30,764 nucleotides of DNA from positions 1 to 30,764 of IMG/VR virus record IMGVR_UViG_3300046001_003716; one strand, 5' to 3'. Positions 1 to 8,213 of this stretch are shown one piece after another (position 1 is the stretch's first letter; each line of letters starts with the position of its first letter). The position numbers and the translations under genes are program-made. Below the pieces are notes generated by a model that was not told the origin of the DNA, did not search any database, and worked only from the letters and a program-made list of their open reading frames with translations. The stretch is from a virus.

Positions 1-560
1 AGAGAATATATGCTGGGCAAACTTCACAAGGTCAGTTAGCAGTGGCCATTGGTACCAATGCTGGCAATACCAGCCAGGGCAATAGTGCAGTAGCCATTGG
101 TGATAATGCTGGAATTGACAATCAAGGCGATCAGAGCGTGGCCATAGGCCAGCAGTCTGGCAATACCAATCAAGGCCCCCAGTCAGTGGCCATTGGTACC
201 CAGGCCGGTTTCACTGGGCAGGGTGTGCTTGCTGTGGCCATTGGCATCCAGTCTGGTTATGACACACAGGGTGATAATTCGGTAGCCATTGGCCGCAATG
301 CTGGTTATGTCACACAAGGTGCCAATGCAGTGGCCATTGGTAGCAAGGCCGGACCAAGCAGTCAAGCCAGCAACTCAATCATCATAAATGCCACTGGTAA
401 CAACCTGAATCAAACCACAGCCAACACATTCACAGTGAAACCTGTGCGAGCAGTGACCAGTGTGACTTTTGCCGCACCCACATCAGGATCAATACCTGCA
501 GGATTCTCACCCATGTACTACAATCCCACCACAGGTGAGATTATTGTGATCACAACTTAA
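1..560 (+). CDS. Tail fibre/adhesin with YadA-head-like repeats (5' partial)
   Basis: The reading frame is open from the first base (codons start at position 3), so the N-terminus lies outside the window. A GTG at 42 is an internal codon of a repeat, not a start. The visible part has seven tandem 16-residue repeats of the pattern (A/S)VAIGxxxGxxxQGxx, a type that folds as the left-handed beta-roll of trimeric autotransporter heads (Hep_Hag/YadA head family). A tail of about 60 residues beginning NSIIINATG and containing MYYNPTTGEI resembles the ends of phage fibre proteins. It is probably a trimeric virion fibre or host-recognition protein. The repeat fold is clear from sequence, but its place on the virion is inferred. 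Confidence 0.75.
   Translation, partial: RIYAGQTSQGQLAVAIGTNAGNTSQGNSAVAIGDNAGIDNQGDQSVAIGQQSGNTNQGPQSVAIGTQAGFTGQGVLAVAIGIQSGYDTQGDNSVAIGRNAGYVTQGANAVAIGSKAGPSSQASNSIIINATGNNLNQTTANTFTVKPVRAVTSVTFAAPTSGSIPAGFSPMYYNPTTGEIIVITT
39..374 (+). repeat. Seven tandem 48-bp coding repeats
   Basis: Units begin at 39, 87, 135, 183, 231, 279 and 327. Each encodes 16 residues with the core VAIG, then a G at residue 9 and QG at residues 13-14 (the last unit has QA). A further degenerate unit lies upstream, at about 3-38. The DNA of the units is diverged but the core gtggccattgg is often kept, so the array could gain or lose units by recombination. Confidence 0.85.
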
Positions 561-568
561 AATTTAAC

Positions 569-1006
569 ATGAAAAAATTACTTGCACTCTTGCTGATCGT
601 GCCTGTGCTGGCTGTTGCACAACCCCGACAAAAACCAGGCGTGACCTATGACGCTGTGATCACCAGAGTCATAGACGGTGACACTGTGGCTTTCCAAGCT
701 CCCTTTCTACCAGCACCACTCAAGCCTGAACTCAGCATCAGAGTTTTTGGTGTGGACACTCCTGAAAAAGGATTCCGCGCTCAATGTGCCAGTGAAGCAC
801 AGCGTGGAGAAGCGGCATCGGCCTTTACCAAAGCAGCCGTTGCCCAGGCTTCACAACGACAGGTTGTGCTCATGGACTGGGACAAGTATGGTGGACGTGT
901 GCTGGGAGATGTCTTGTTAAACGGACAGAGTCTGCGTCAAATGCTTATCGCCAACGGGTTTGCCCGCGAATACTACGGCGAAGCAAAGCAAAGTTGGTGT
1001 AATTAA
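569..1006 (+). CDS. Secreted staphylococcal-nuclease-like (SNase/TNase) protein
   Basis: This 145-residue protein has an N-terminal signal peptide (MKK, hydrophobic residues 4-17, AVAQ cleavage-like site), followed by an SNase fold. The family's key elements are visible: DGDT at residues 36-39, IRVFGVDTPE at 57-66 (the arginine, aspartate and glutamate of the active site) and KYGGRVLG at 107-114 (the second catalytic arginine). The family cleaves DNA and RNA with calcium. The signal peptide implies action in the periplasm or outside the cell, for example degrading host or competitor nucleic acid, or action during entry or lysis. It lies 8 bases after the fibre gene. The start has no clear Shine-Dalgarno sequence. 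Confidence 0.85.
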   Translation: MKKLLALLLIVPVLAVAQPRQKPGVTYDAVITRVIDGDTVAFQAPFLPAPLKPELSIRVFGVDTPEKGFRAQCASEAQRGEAASAFTKAAVAQASQRQVVLMDWDKYGGRVLGDVLLNGQSLRQMLIANGFAREYYGEAKQSWCN

Positions 1007-1021
1007 TCACTCATCAATAAC

Positions 1022-1044
1022 GGACATGTAAATACTGCATGTCC
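1022..1044 (+). promoter_or_regulatory. Inverted repeat with TAAATA motif over the start of the radical SAM gene
   Basis: GGACATG (1022-1028) and CATGTCC (1038-1044) are perfect 7-bp arms around a 9-base loop that contains TAAATA (1029-1034). The ATG at 1039 lies in the right arm. TAAATA resembles the core of T4-type late promoters (TATAAATA) and ends only 4 bases before the ATG. There is no Shine-Dalgarno sequence. Either a late promoter giving a leaderless transcript or a hairpin occluding the start codon is possible. Confidence 0.4.
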
Positions 1045-2187
1045 AATTTCTATTGCGCAGCCCCTTGGCGTGGCCTGCATATCAATCCCCGTGGTGATGT
1101 TAAAACTTGTTGTGCCGGCAACCCCAATCTGCTGGGCAACCTAAATTCACAACGCATTGATGAAATTCTCAACAACACAATCATGGCAGATGTTCGTGCA
1201 AGCATTTCACAGGGAAAACCACATGATTATTGTTCAAACTGCGTAAACGCAGAACGCTTTGGTGCAGACTCAGAACGTCAATGGCACAACAATGTAAATC
1301 CCAATTTTGATTATGCCACAGCCGGAGACCAGTATCATTATCCTGTTATTGTGGATGTGCGGTGGAATACAACTTGTAACCTAAGTTGCAACTATTGTGA
1401 TCCCAGCGCCAGCTCAAAATGGGCCGCACTCAAGCAAGTACCATTCCGGTCAGGCTCACGCCCGTACTACGAACAAGTGTGCGACTTTATAGAACAACAT
1501 CATGCTCACATACACGAAGTAGCACTCGTTGGCGGCGAACCCCTGCTACTGCCTGAAAACGAAAGACTGCTGGATGTTATCCCAGAATCAGCTATTGTTA
1601 CCTTGATTACCAACATGACTGTTGATTTGGAAAAGAATAAAATCTTTCGGAAGCTGGCACAACGTAAACGAGTCGGCTGGTCAATGAGCTTTGACAATGT
1701 GGGTGATCAGTTTGAGTATGTGCGATACGGCGGCAGTTGGGAAACCCTGCAACATAACCTAGCTATTGTTAAAGATCTAATGAAAAACAACGGACACTGG
1801 GGTGGCATACATGCAGTATACAACATTTACAATGCCACAAGATTACGTGAACTAAAACAATTTGCCCGGGACACAGACACCTCTATACTTTGGCAGAACT
1901 TGTTCCAGCCCAAGCACCTAGACCCATTTACTCACGGTGCCGGCGTTGCAAAACTTGCCGCAGATGAAATACAATACTTGTACGACAACAACTTGGTAAC
2001 AGAGTCTGAGCAGGTATTTTTTGATCAAGCACTTAAAACATACAATGAGCGCCTGGACATTGTCAAAGTATCTGATGTTGATATTGCGTTTTGGAAACAC
2101 ATCTACGATATTGAACACCGGTATCATCCTGACAAAGCAGGTGAATTTGTACGGCTTTGGCCTGAACTGGAGTTCCTATGCAAGTGA
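1039..2187 (+). CDS. Radical SAM protein with N-terminal twitch domain (copy 1)
   Basis: This 382-residue protein has the radical SAM cluster motif CNLSCNYC (C113, C117, C120), which binds the 4Fe-4S cluster that cleaves S-adenosylmethionine, and a GGEP motif at 165-168 for SAM binding. An N-terminal cysteine module (C6, C24, C25, C65, C68) precedes the core and matches the N-terminal twitch/SPASM-like arrangement known for the phage-associated twitch-domain radical SAM family. It probably carries an auxiliary Fe-S cluster. The substrate is unknown. It is followed, with a 10-base overlap, by a 2OG oxygenase-like gene and then a second paralogue, so the three are probably co-translated and act together. 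Confidence 0.85.
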   Translation: MSNFYCAAPWRGLHINPRGDVKTCCAGNPNLLGNLNSQRIDEILNNTIMADVRASISQGKPHDYCSNCVNAERFGADSERQWHNNVNPNFDYATAGDQYHYPVIVDVRWNTTCNLSCNYCDPSASSKWAALKQVPFRSGSRPYYEQVCDFIEQHHAHIHEVALVGGEPLLLPENERLLDVIPESAIVTLITNMTVDLEKNKIFRKLAQRKRVGWSMSFDNVGDQFEYVRYGGSWETLQHNLAIVKDLMKNNGHWGGIHAVYNIYNATRLRELKQFARDTDTSILWQNLFQPKHLDPFTHGAGVAKLAADEIQYLYDNNLVTESEQVFFDQALKTYNERLDIVKVSDVDIAFWKHIYDIEHRYHPDKAGEFVRLWPELEFLCK

Positions 2188-2717
2188 CCGCAGTTGATAG
2201 TGAAAACAATTTGTTTAGAGTTGAGAATGTATTTTCACAAAATCTCGTGGAGCAAGTGTTGTCAACTGACTGGATCAACCTGGCCTGGGATCGTCAAGAA
2301 GGACAAGAAAACTGGTTACGCAGACGTATACGCGATAGTGCAATACCTTGGTTAGCACAGTGGGATACTGAACTCAGGCAAGCATGGGACAGCATGTCAC
2401 AAGCAACTGGTTTTAAATTTAAGCCATATTTTGGAACTGCATTTTGGTTAGACGAGCCGGGGTTTACTTGTAGCATGCATACAGATGGCGAATTACCTGG
2501 CAGTCTGCACATGACTTGGGCAGGACCCGGCACAAGTTTTTACTGGCACAAAGACCCCAACACATTGCGTTATCGTGTGCTAGAGCAACCTAATGCAGGA
2601 TATATAATGATCAACCAGCCAGACAATACTGGTTATAGAAAACTACTATGGCATGCTATGTTAGAGCCATCACCAACTTTTAGACTTACGTCATACACAT
2701 GGATAATACCAGAATAA
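2178..2717 (+). CDS. 2OG-Fe(II) oxygenase-like protein
   Basis: This 179-residue protein has the residue pattern of the non-haem iron, 2-oxoglutarate-dependent oxygenase fold: HTD (H101, D103), a distal histidine (H159 in LLWHAML) and an arginine ten residues later (R169 in FRLTSY) that would bind 2-oxoglutarate. The family hydroxylates proteins, nucleobases, sugars or small molecules. No close subfamily is recognised. It is sandwiched between, and overlaps, two radical SAM genes (10 and 19 bases), suggesting a joint oxidative or radical tailoring step. The fold assignment rests on the iron-ligand pattern only. Confidence 0.6.
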   Translation: MQVTAVDSENNLFRVENVFSQNLVEQVLSTDWINLAWDRQEGQENWLRRRIRDSAIPWLAQWDTELRQAWDSMSQATGFKFKPYFGTAFWLDEPGFTCSMHTDGELPGSLHMTWAGPGTSFYWHKDPNTLRYRVLEQPNAGYIMINQPDNTGYRKLLWHAMLEPSPTFRLTSYTWIIPE

Positions 2718-3856
2718 CTGATAGCCCTACATTTTGTCCCGCACCCTGGACCAGTTTAAACATTGATCAAGCTGGACACGTGAGCCCGTGTTTCCATTGT
2801 GTGGAGATGGTTGGTAACAACAAAACTGACACAATACAAAACATTATCCATGGTCCTATTTTAACAAGCATGAGAGAAACTATGTCTCGTGGAGAATGGC
2901 ATTCAGGATGCAGTTGGTGCAAAAGTCTTGAAGAAACAACAGGCTCAAGCGGAAGGACTGTGCGGCATGCTGATCAAAGTACTCTAACAAAAATTAACAA
3001 TGATTTAGATTTTTTTGAATTGCAACATCTTGTTGTTAATTGGAGCAATTTGTGTAATCTTGCTTGTGTGTATTGTAATGATGAAACTAGTACAGCTTGG
3101 CAAAGCATTAACAAGATTCCTATTAATCATGTTAAAAATGAACACCAAGATTTGATAGAGCTAGCAACAACTCAAGGACACAACATACAAGGCCTTAGCC
3201 TAGGAGGCGGCGAGCCGCTGTTGCAAAAGGGACTTGACAAATTCTTGGATTATATTACCTCTAGCAAAGTAAACGTTATGGTCACAACTAATCTCAGCAT
3301 GGAACTTACTACAAACGTCATTTATCAAAAGTTAAAAACATGGCCTCATGTTGAGTGGATGATCAGTTTTGACAATGCTGACAAAGAAAAATTTGAATAC
3401 GTTAGACACAATGCTGACTGGGACCAGTTTGTAAAAAATATAAGACAATTAAAAGCTGATGGTCAGAAAGTAAAAGCGCACCCTGCGTATTCTATATATT
3501 GTGCATGGGATCTAGTAAAATATTATGATTTTTGTGTTGCCGAAGACATTGATATTTTTTGGTGCGAACTTAATCATCCTATTGAATTAGACATTAGACG
3601 GTATTCAGCCGAAGTACGTCAACGTGCTATAGAAGAAATTGACAAAGTGTTAGTCAAGTACCCCAAACGAGAAGAGCTTGGAACACACGCATTGGAACGT
3701 TACCGATTAACGTTACAGGACTCTGGGTACATTAATACTACAGACTATACACCACAGAATATTTTTGAGTGGACAGCCAACATAGAAAACAAGTTGAAGA
3801 AAACAAAAAAATTTCAAGACTTATGGTCAGAACTAGCAAGGGCAATAACATGCTAA
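2699..3856 (+). CDS. Radical SAM protein with N-terminal twitch domain (copy 2)
   Basis: This 385-residue paralogue of the protein at 1039-2187 has cluster motif CNLACVYC (C119, C123, C126) and GGGEP at 169-173. Its N-terminal cysteine module is C13, C31, C34, C71 and C74. Shared blocks include CPAPW/CAAPW near the N-terminus, MISFDN/SMSFDN and FEYVR. The two copies are far from identical, so this is an old duplication or independent acquisition, presumably with different substrates or sequential steps. It overlaps the oxygenase-like gene by 19 bases and the next gene by 7. Confidence 0.85.
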   Translation: MDNTRITDSPTFCPAPWTSLNIDQAGHVSPCFHCVEMVGNNKTDTIQNIIHGPILTSMRETMSRGEWHSGCSWCKSLEETTGSSGRTVRHADQSTLTKINNDLDFFELQHLVVNWSNLCNLACVYCNDETSTAWQSINKIPINHVKNEHQDLIELATTQGHNIQGLSLGGGEPLLQKGLDKFLDYITSSKVNVMVTTNLSMELTTNVIYQKLKTWPHVEWMISFDNADKEKFEYVRHNADWDQFVKNIRQLKADGQKVKAHPAYSIYCAWDLVKYYDFCVAEDIDIFWCELNHPIELDIRRYSAEVRQRAIEEIDKVLVKYPKREELGTHALERYRLTLQDSGYINTTDYTPQNIFEWTANIENKLKKTKKFQDLWSELARAITC

Positions 3857-4641
3857 CAGTGAAAGGAAAATCAATGGGAATATATAAGAATCCTCCATGG
3901 CATTTTGGAGTGTCGTGGGCTAACAAAACTTTAGATTTTTTGCCCACAGACTCAGAAGAAAATTTTAAAAAGTTGTGCGAAGTACCGGAGTTTTTGGAAT
4001 ATTTCAGAAGTCACGGTTGGCTTGAGCCAGGGGCAATCTCATACAAAATGAACAATTATGGTTTTCGTTGTGCAGAATTTGTTCCTGGGGAAGATTGTAT
4101 AGTTGCACTAGGCTGTAGTTTTACAGTTGGTATTGGGCTTCCAGTTGAAAGTACTTGGCCTGAACTGGTTGGTAAGGCCCTGGGGTTAAAAGTTTACAAT
4201 TTGGCCTGGGGCGGTAACGCAGCCGATACTTGCTTTAGAATGGCAGAATACTGGATACCACAACTGAAACCCAAGGCGGTGTTTATGCTAACGCCACCAG
4301 AATCTCGCGTGGAGCTGATGTTAGACTCAACAGATCAGCCTGCAGAGGTATTTTTTCCGTCAAATGAGATTTCGTACAATCACTTGGGTTTTGACAATTA
4401 CATTAAGCACTATTACACCAATGATGAAAACTCTAGATTAAATCACAAGAAAAATAAATTGGCAGTTAAAGCATTGTGTGACGAGCTAACCACTCCTTGT
4501 CAAATATATGACGCAAATAATCATATGGCCTGGTCTAGAGAAGAAGTTGGGTATGCTAGAGATCGTATGCATGCCGGCCCTAAAGGGCACAAAAGATTAG
4601 CAGGAATAATACTACATGATTGGCGCAAAAAGCACACTTGA
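3850..4641 (+). CDS. SGNH/GDSL hydrolase-like protein (copy 1)
   Basis: With the ATG at 3850 the product is 263 residues. It shows the blocks of SGNH hydrolases: GCSFTVG with the nucleophile S90, WGGN with N123, and DRMHAGPKGH with D238 and H241 near the C-terminus. Family members remove or add acyl groups on glycans, lipids or proteins. No signal peptide is seen, so it probably acts in the cytoplasm. The start is uncertain: an ATG at 3874, preceded by AAAGGA six bases upstream, is equally good and would remove eight residues. An in-frame ATG at 3769 lies deep inside the upstream gene and is unlikely. It overlaps the radical SAM gene upstream and the terminase gene downstream. Confidence 0.7.
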   Translation: MLTVKGKSMGIYKNPPWHFGVSWANKTLDFLPTDSEENFKKLCEVPEFLEYFRSHGWLEPGAISYKMNNYGFRCAEFVPGEDCIVALGCSFTVGIGLPVESTWPELVGKALGLKVYNLAWGGNAADTCFRMAEYWIPQLKPKAVFMLTPPESRVELMLDSTDQPAEVFFPSNEISYNHLGFDNYIKHYYTNDENSRLNHKKNKLAVKALCDELTTPCQIYDANNHMAWSREEVGYARDRMHAGPKGHKRLAGIILHDWRKKHT

Positions 4642-6205
4642 CACGGTACTTGTAAAAGCACCACACCGACGAGAAACCTACACTGAACAAGAACTTGACG
4701 AGTTCATGAAGTGTGCAGACCCGGTCACGGGTGCAATGTACTTCATGGATAATTTCTTTCACATACAACATCCTACAAAAGGTAAAATGTTGTATCATCC
4801 GTTTGAATACCAACGTAGGCTGATTGAGAACTATCACACCAATCGTTTTTCAATATCACTCATGCCTCGACAAACTGGTAAATCAACATCGGCTGCTGGT
4901 TACTTGTTGTGGTATGCAATGTTTGTTCCTGATGCTACTATTCTAGTTGCGGCCCACAAGTTCTTGGGCGCACAAGAAATTATGCAACGTATTCGTTATG
5001 CTTATGAATTGTGCCCCAATCACATTAGAGCAGGTGCCACAAGCTACAACAAAGGCTCGATAGAGTTTGATAATGGTAGTCGTATTGTTAGTCAAACTAC
5101 TACTGAAAATACTGGTCGTGGTATGAGTATTACACTTCTGTACCTAGACGAGTTTGCATTCGTTAGACCTACTATTGCCAGTGAATTTTGGACTTCTATT
5201 ACACCTACGCTGAGTACTGGTGGTAAAGCTATTATTACATCGACCCCAAACTCGGACGAAGATCAGTTTGCGTTAATTTGGAAACAAGCCAACAAGACTG
5301 AAGACGAGTACGGCAATCCAAGATTAGATGGTCTGGGCATTAACGGTTTTAAGGCATTCCGTAGTTTTTGGAAAGAGCACCCTGATCGTGATGACGCTTG
5401 GGCAAGAGAACAACGAGCACAACTGGGGGAAGAACGTTTCCGTCGAGAGATGGATTGTGAATTCGTTATTAACGATGAAACACTTATATCACCTCTTAAA
5501 TTACTGGATCTGGAGGGAGTAGAGCCTACTAGCAAAACAGGGCAAGTGCGCTGGTACAAACGAGTAGAAAAAGACAAGATGTACATTATTGCGCTAGATC
5601 CCAGTTTAGGCACAGGTGGAGATCCGTCGGCTATACAAGTATTTGAAGCTGAGACTACAGAGCAAGTGGCTGAATGGCGTCATAACAAAACTGACGTGCC
5701 TACGCAAGTTAAAATCATGGCAGAAATTGTTAAAACAATTTTTGAAACTGTTAAGAACGAGCAATCAATCTATTACTCAGTTGAAAACAATACACTAGGA
5801 GAAGCAGCTTTAATTTCTATCAATGAGTACGGGGAAGAGAATATTCCGGGGTATTTCTTGAGCGATAATTCAGTACAAGGCACATCTGGCCGCAGAATAC
5901 GCAAGGGATTTACCACTACCAACAAGAGTAAAATTGTAGCTTGTAACAAGTTAAAGATTTTGGTTGAGTCAGGCCGCATGAAAATTTACTCAAAATCTTT
6001 GATATCTGAGCTCAAGAATTTTGTGGCAATTGGCAGTAGTTATCAAGCAAAACCTGGGGAAACTGACGACCTAGTAATGGCAACATTGTTAGCAACTCGC
6101 ATGCTAATGCTGTTACAGACGTATCATGCAGACCTAGATTCTCACTTAAAAGACCACTCAGACAACATAGTTGAACCGTTCCCATTCATTTCATTCATAA
6201 GCTAA
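4616..6205 (+). CDS. 17: Terminase large subunit (gp17-like packaging ATPase/nuclease)
   Basis: This 529-residue protein is the DNA-packaging motor. The ATPase half has PRQTGKST (Walker A, residues 84-91), LLYLDE (Walker B with catalytic glutamate, 174-179) and TSTPN (coupling motif, 208-212). The nuclease half has ALDPSLGTGGDPSA (326-339), with D328 as the first metal-binding aspartate, VENN near 389, and TDDLVMA near 495. Length is close to cyanophage and T4-type gp17 (T4: 610). It starts inside the end of the SGNH-like gene (26-base overlap). Finding it downstream of metabolic genes rather than gp16 departs from the T4 order. Confidence 0.95.
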   Translation: MIGAKSTLDTVLVKAPHRRETYTEQELDEFMKCADPVTGAMYFMDNFFHIQHPTKGKMLYHPFEYQRRLIENYHTNRFSISLMPRQTGKSTSAAGYLLWYAMFVPDATILVAAHKFLGAQEIMQRIRYAYELCPNHIRAGATSYNKGSIEFDNGSRIVSQTTTENTGRGMSITLLYLDEFAFVRPTIASEFWTSITPTLSTGGKAIITSTPNSDEDQFALIWKQANKTEDEYGNPRLDGLGINGFKAFRSFWKEHPDRDDAWAREQRAQLGEERFRREMDCEFVINDETLISPLKLLDLEGVEPTSKTGQVRWYKRVEKDKMYIIALDPSLGTGGDPSAIQVFEAETTEQVAEWRHNKTDVPTQVKIMAEIVKTIFETVKNEQSIYYSVENNTLGEAALISINEYGEENIPGYFLSDNSVQGTSGRRIRKGFTTTNKSKIVACNKLKILVESGRMKIYSKSLISELKNFVAIGSSYQAKPGETDDLVMATLLATRMLMLLQTYHADLDSHLKDHSDNIVEPFPFISFIS

Positions 6206-6208
6206 ATA
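6203..6208 (+). promoter_or_regulatory. Late-promoter-like TAAATA before the 605-residue gene
   Basis: CTAAATAT spans the terminase stop codon (TAA 6203-6205), and the ATG at 6216 follows after 7 bases with no Shine-Dalgarno sequence. The core agrees with six of eight bases of the T4 late consensus TATAAATA. Confidence 0.35.
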
Positions 6209-6215
6209 TAAGACC

Positions 6216-8033
6216 ATGTCAACAACAAACACACTATCACAGCAAATGCTTGATCTATTAGCTACCCGCAATTTCCACCCTGAAATGCTGGACAAAATGG
6301 GCAAGCCTACCACAGCAGAGAACGCAAAAACCTTTACCTTTGACTATGAGTCTGGCACTGGGAAAAATTACGGAACAATGGTAATTGTGTTGGACGTGGA
6401 TAACGACATGAAAATCATGTACGGTGATAATTTGGGTCGTACCATGGAAGGTGATGACAAACAAGAATTCTTTGATTTTATACAACACCTAAATCAAAAA
6501 GCCACAAGCAATCGCTGGACTCACACTATACAAGACATCAATCAGCTCAAGCACACCATGCAAGGTATGGCAGCTATCCAGGAAGGATTGTTTGAGGGAT
6601 ACTACGGAACTCGCAACATCAGCTATGCTGGACAGCCAACTGAAGCAAGATTGCGAATTGTTCATAGTCAAACTCTAGGTGAAAATGACGCACGTTATCG
6701 TCATATTGCCAAACTGTTTGTTGAAACAGCCGACGGAGAAGTGTTTAAACTAGGATTTCGTAATCTAAGTGGCGGCAAAGCTATGTTAGAACATGTGCGC
6801 CAAGGCGGCAAGCCGTACGATATTCGCGGCAATCATATCACTGAAATGGTTAACGAGATTGCAGTACTGGGACGATTTAACCGCGCCAGCGCGACTCGAA
6901 TCCTTGAAGGATCAACGCAGGAATTGATTACAGAAGCCCAACAGTATTACAAGAGCCTGCGTGAAAATCTCAAGCATCTTGGCTCAAGTCGTGGGTATAA
7001 CCGATATTTTGAGTCGTGGCACCCAGCCACAATTAATGAACAAGAAGGTATTGTTGACAATATCAAAACTTTGTTTATTGAACAAACAATTGACAGTCGC
7101 ATCGAGGCTGCACTGCCGTTATTGGCACGTATACAACAAAAAGGACAACAAATGAAAGAAGCTGACATTTTTGAATCATGGGTCAACAGTATCTCTGAAG
7201 GTACCTGGACCTTGCCAGAAACACCCGAACAATTAAACAAACTCAAAGAGTTGATGGCCACAGAACTTATTGTGGGACCTGATGCTACTAACGCAACAGA
7301 AGTCTTGTATGATATTGTGGGAGATGATATCTTGTTTGACCGTTTGCATGAACTAGCAGATCGTGACCCACGTGCAAATGCATGGAATGATACCGAAGTT
7401 ATTAATCGTCTTAAAGATCTTGGAATTGATTTACCTGAAGAAACAGCGCCTGTTGAGGATCCAACTGCTGCCCCTGCGCCAGTTCCTGCTGAGCAGCCAC
7501 CAATGGCGCCTATAGAAACACCGGCACCACCAGTTGCTGAAGAACTCAACCAGATGCGTAAAGCAGCCGGGTTACCTGTAGTTGAATCTATACTTGACGA
7601 ATCTGGCGAAACATTGCAACACATTTTGGACCGTTTTAAATTTGAAACTACTCAGTTCCAACAAGGTGGTGAACTTGATAGCGACTTGTATGAAGCGTTG
7701 TTTGATTACTACTCAAGCAAAGGCGAAATGCCTTATGGTGTTGCCAAGGCCCGTGATGGTGATCCGCATAATTGGGTTAGTGACAAATTAGGTCAGCATC
7801 TTGGAGTTGACGAGAGCAACAGCGGAATGATCATGCCTGAAGCTGATGTAATCAACACGTTTGAAGTCATGCCTGGATTCGAAGCACCCACAGTTGAAGG
7901 TAGTTGCAACATGACAGCCGAAGGTGAGTACTGTCCAGAACACGGCTTGATGGAGTGCGGTGGCGGTATGTATGAGTCTCGTGAAGGCGATGCTGTTTTG
8001 GCAAGAATAAAATCACTAGCTTTAATCAGATAA
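6216..8033 (+). CDS. Unknown 605-residue phage protein
   Basis: I do not recognise a named family. The first 240 residues look folded and mixed alpha/beta, with a block around residues 155-215 rich in RYRHI, LFVETADGEVFKL, GGKPYDIRGNHI and EMVNE that resembles conserved unknown proteins of marine T4-like phages. Residues 405-440 form a proline/alanine/glutamate linker. The C-terminus holds a small cysteine/histidine motif (SCNMTAEGEYCPEHGLMEC, near 565-583) that could bind zinc, and ends with ARIKSLALIR. It lies 10 bases after terminase and ends before a terminator and the gp32 leader. A structural or DNA-handling role is possible but not shown. It is not the tail sheath. Confidence 0.6.
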   Translation: MSTTNTLSQQMLDLLATRNFHPEMLDKMGKPTTAENAKTFTFDYESGTGKNYGTMVIVLDVDNDMKIMYGDNLGRTMEGDDKQEFFDFIQHLNQKATSNRWTHTIQDINQLKHTMQGMAAIQEGLFEGYYGTRNISYAGQPTEARLRIVHSQTLGENDARYRHIAKLFVETADGEVFKLGFRNLSGGKAMLEHVRQGGKPYDIRGNHITEMVNEIAVLGRFNRASATRILEGSTQELITEAQQYYKSLRENLKHLGSSRGYNRYFESWHPATINEQEGIVDNIKTLFIEQTIDSRIEAALPLLARIQQKGQQMKEADIFESWVNSISEGTWTLPETPEQLNKLKELMATELIVGPDATNATEVLYDIVGDDILFDRLHELADRDPRANAWNDTEVINRLKDLGIDLPEETAPVEDPTAAPAPVPAEQPPMAPIETPAPPVAEELNQMRKAAGLPVVESILDESGETLQHILDRFKFETTQFQQGGELDSDLYEALFDYYSSKGEMPYGVAKARDGDPHNWVSDKLGQHLGVDESNSGMIMPEADVINTFEVMPGFEAPTVEGSCNMTAEGEYCPEHGLMECGGGMYESREGDAVLARIKSLALIR

Positions 8034-8041
8034 CATAAATA
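8034..8041 (+). promoter_or_regulatory. Candidate late promoter CATAAATA upstream of gp32
   Basis: CATAAATA matches the T4 late promoter consensus TATAAATA at seven of eight positions and begins directly after the stop codon at 8033. It precedes a leader of about 165 bases containing three hairpins. It could drive gp32 and the genes behind it late in infection. Confidence 0.45.
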
Positions 8042-8049
8042 AAACAAAG

Positions 8050-8073
8050 AAGTGTGCGTAGTAGCGCACACTT
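8050..8073 (+). terminator. Perfect 9-bp hairpin after the 605-residue gene
   Basis: AAGTGTGCG and CGCACACTT pair perfectly around the 6-base loop TAGTAG. No T-run follows, so it may be an mRNA 3'-end stabiliser, a processing site or part of the gp32 leader rather than an intrinsic terminator. Confidence 0.5.
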
Positions 8074-8101
8074 CCGTAATCAACTAGATAGGCAAAATTC
8101 T

Positions 8102-8137
8102 CTACCGTAAAGGTAGGAAACACAGACAGGCTGTGTT
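8102..8137 (+). promoter_or_regulatory. gp32 leader hairpins, possible autoregulatory operator
   Basis: Two adjacent stem-loops are visible: CTACC/GGTAG (8102-8106 with 8112-8116) and AACACAG/CTGTGTT (8119-8125 with 8131-8137). They sit 75 bases before the gp32 start, followed by an A/T-rich unstructured stretch. In T4, gp32 represses its own translation by binding a structured leader next to a single-stranded AU-rich region. The layout here is similar, but no pseudoknot could be proven by eye. Confidence 0.4.
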
Positions 8138-8213
8138 AAAATAACCTTGTAGGCAGCATTTAAGTAAATCTTAAATTAACAATCATATTAACGCACAAGA
8201 AAGGCAACACAAT

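Noticed and set aside
39-374. CRISPR-like repeated array
   Set aside because: The units are contiguous and in frame, with no spacers; they encode a beta-roll.
5263-5613. Antisense frame inside terminase
   Set aside because: It lies opposite the conserved linker and nuclease coding region and has no features of a real gene.
6947-7624. Antisense frame of 225 codons opposite the 605-residue gene
   Set aside because: The composition is Ser/Ala-rich as expected from the complement of the proline/alanine linker, there is no start context, and the plus frame is coupled to its neighbours.
6216-8033. Tail sheath gp18, expected after gp17 in T4
   Set aside because: No sheath motifs are present. The linker and terminal Cys/His motif do not fit.
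8147-8181. A sigma-70 promoter directly before gp32 (TTGTAG...TAAATT)
   Set aside because: The spacer is 19 bases and both boxes are poor.
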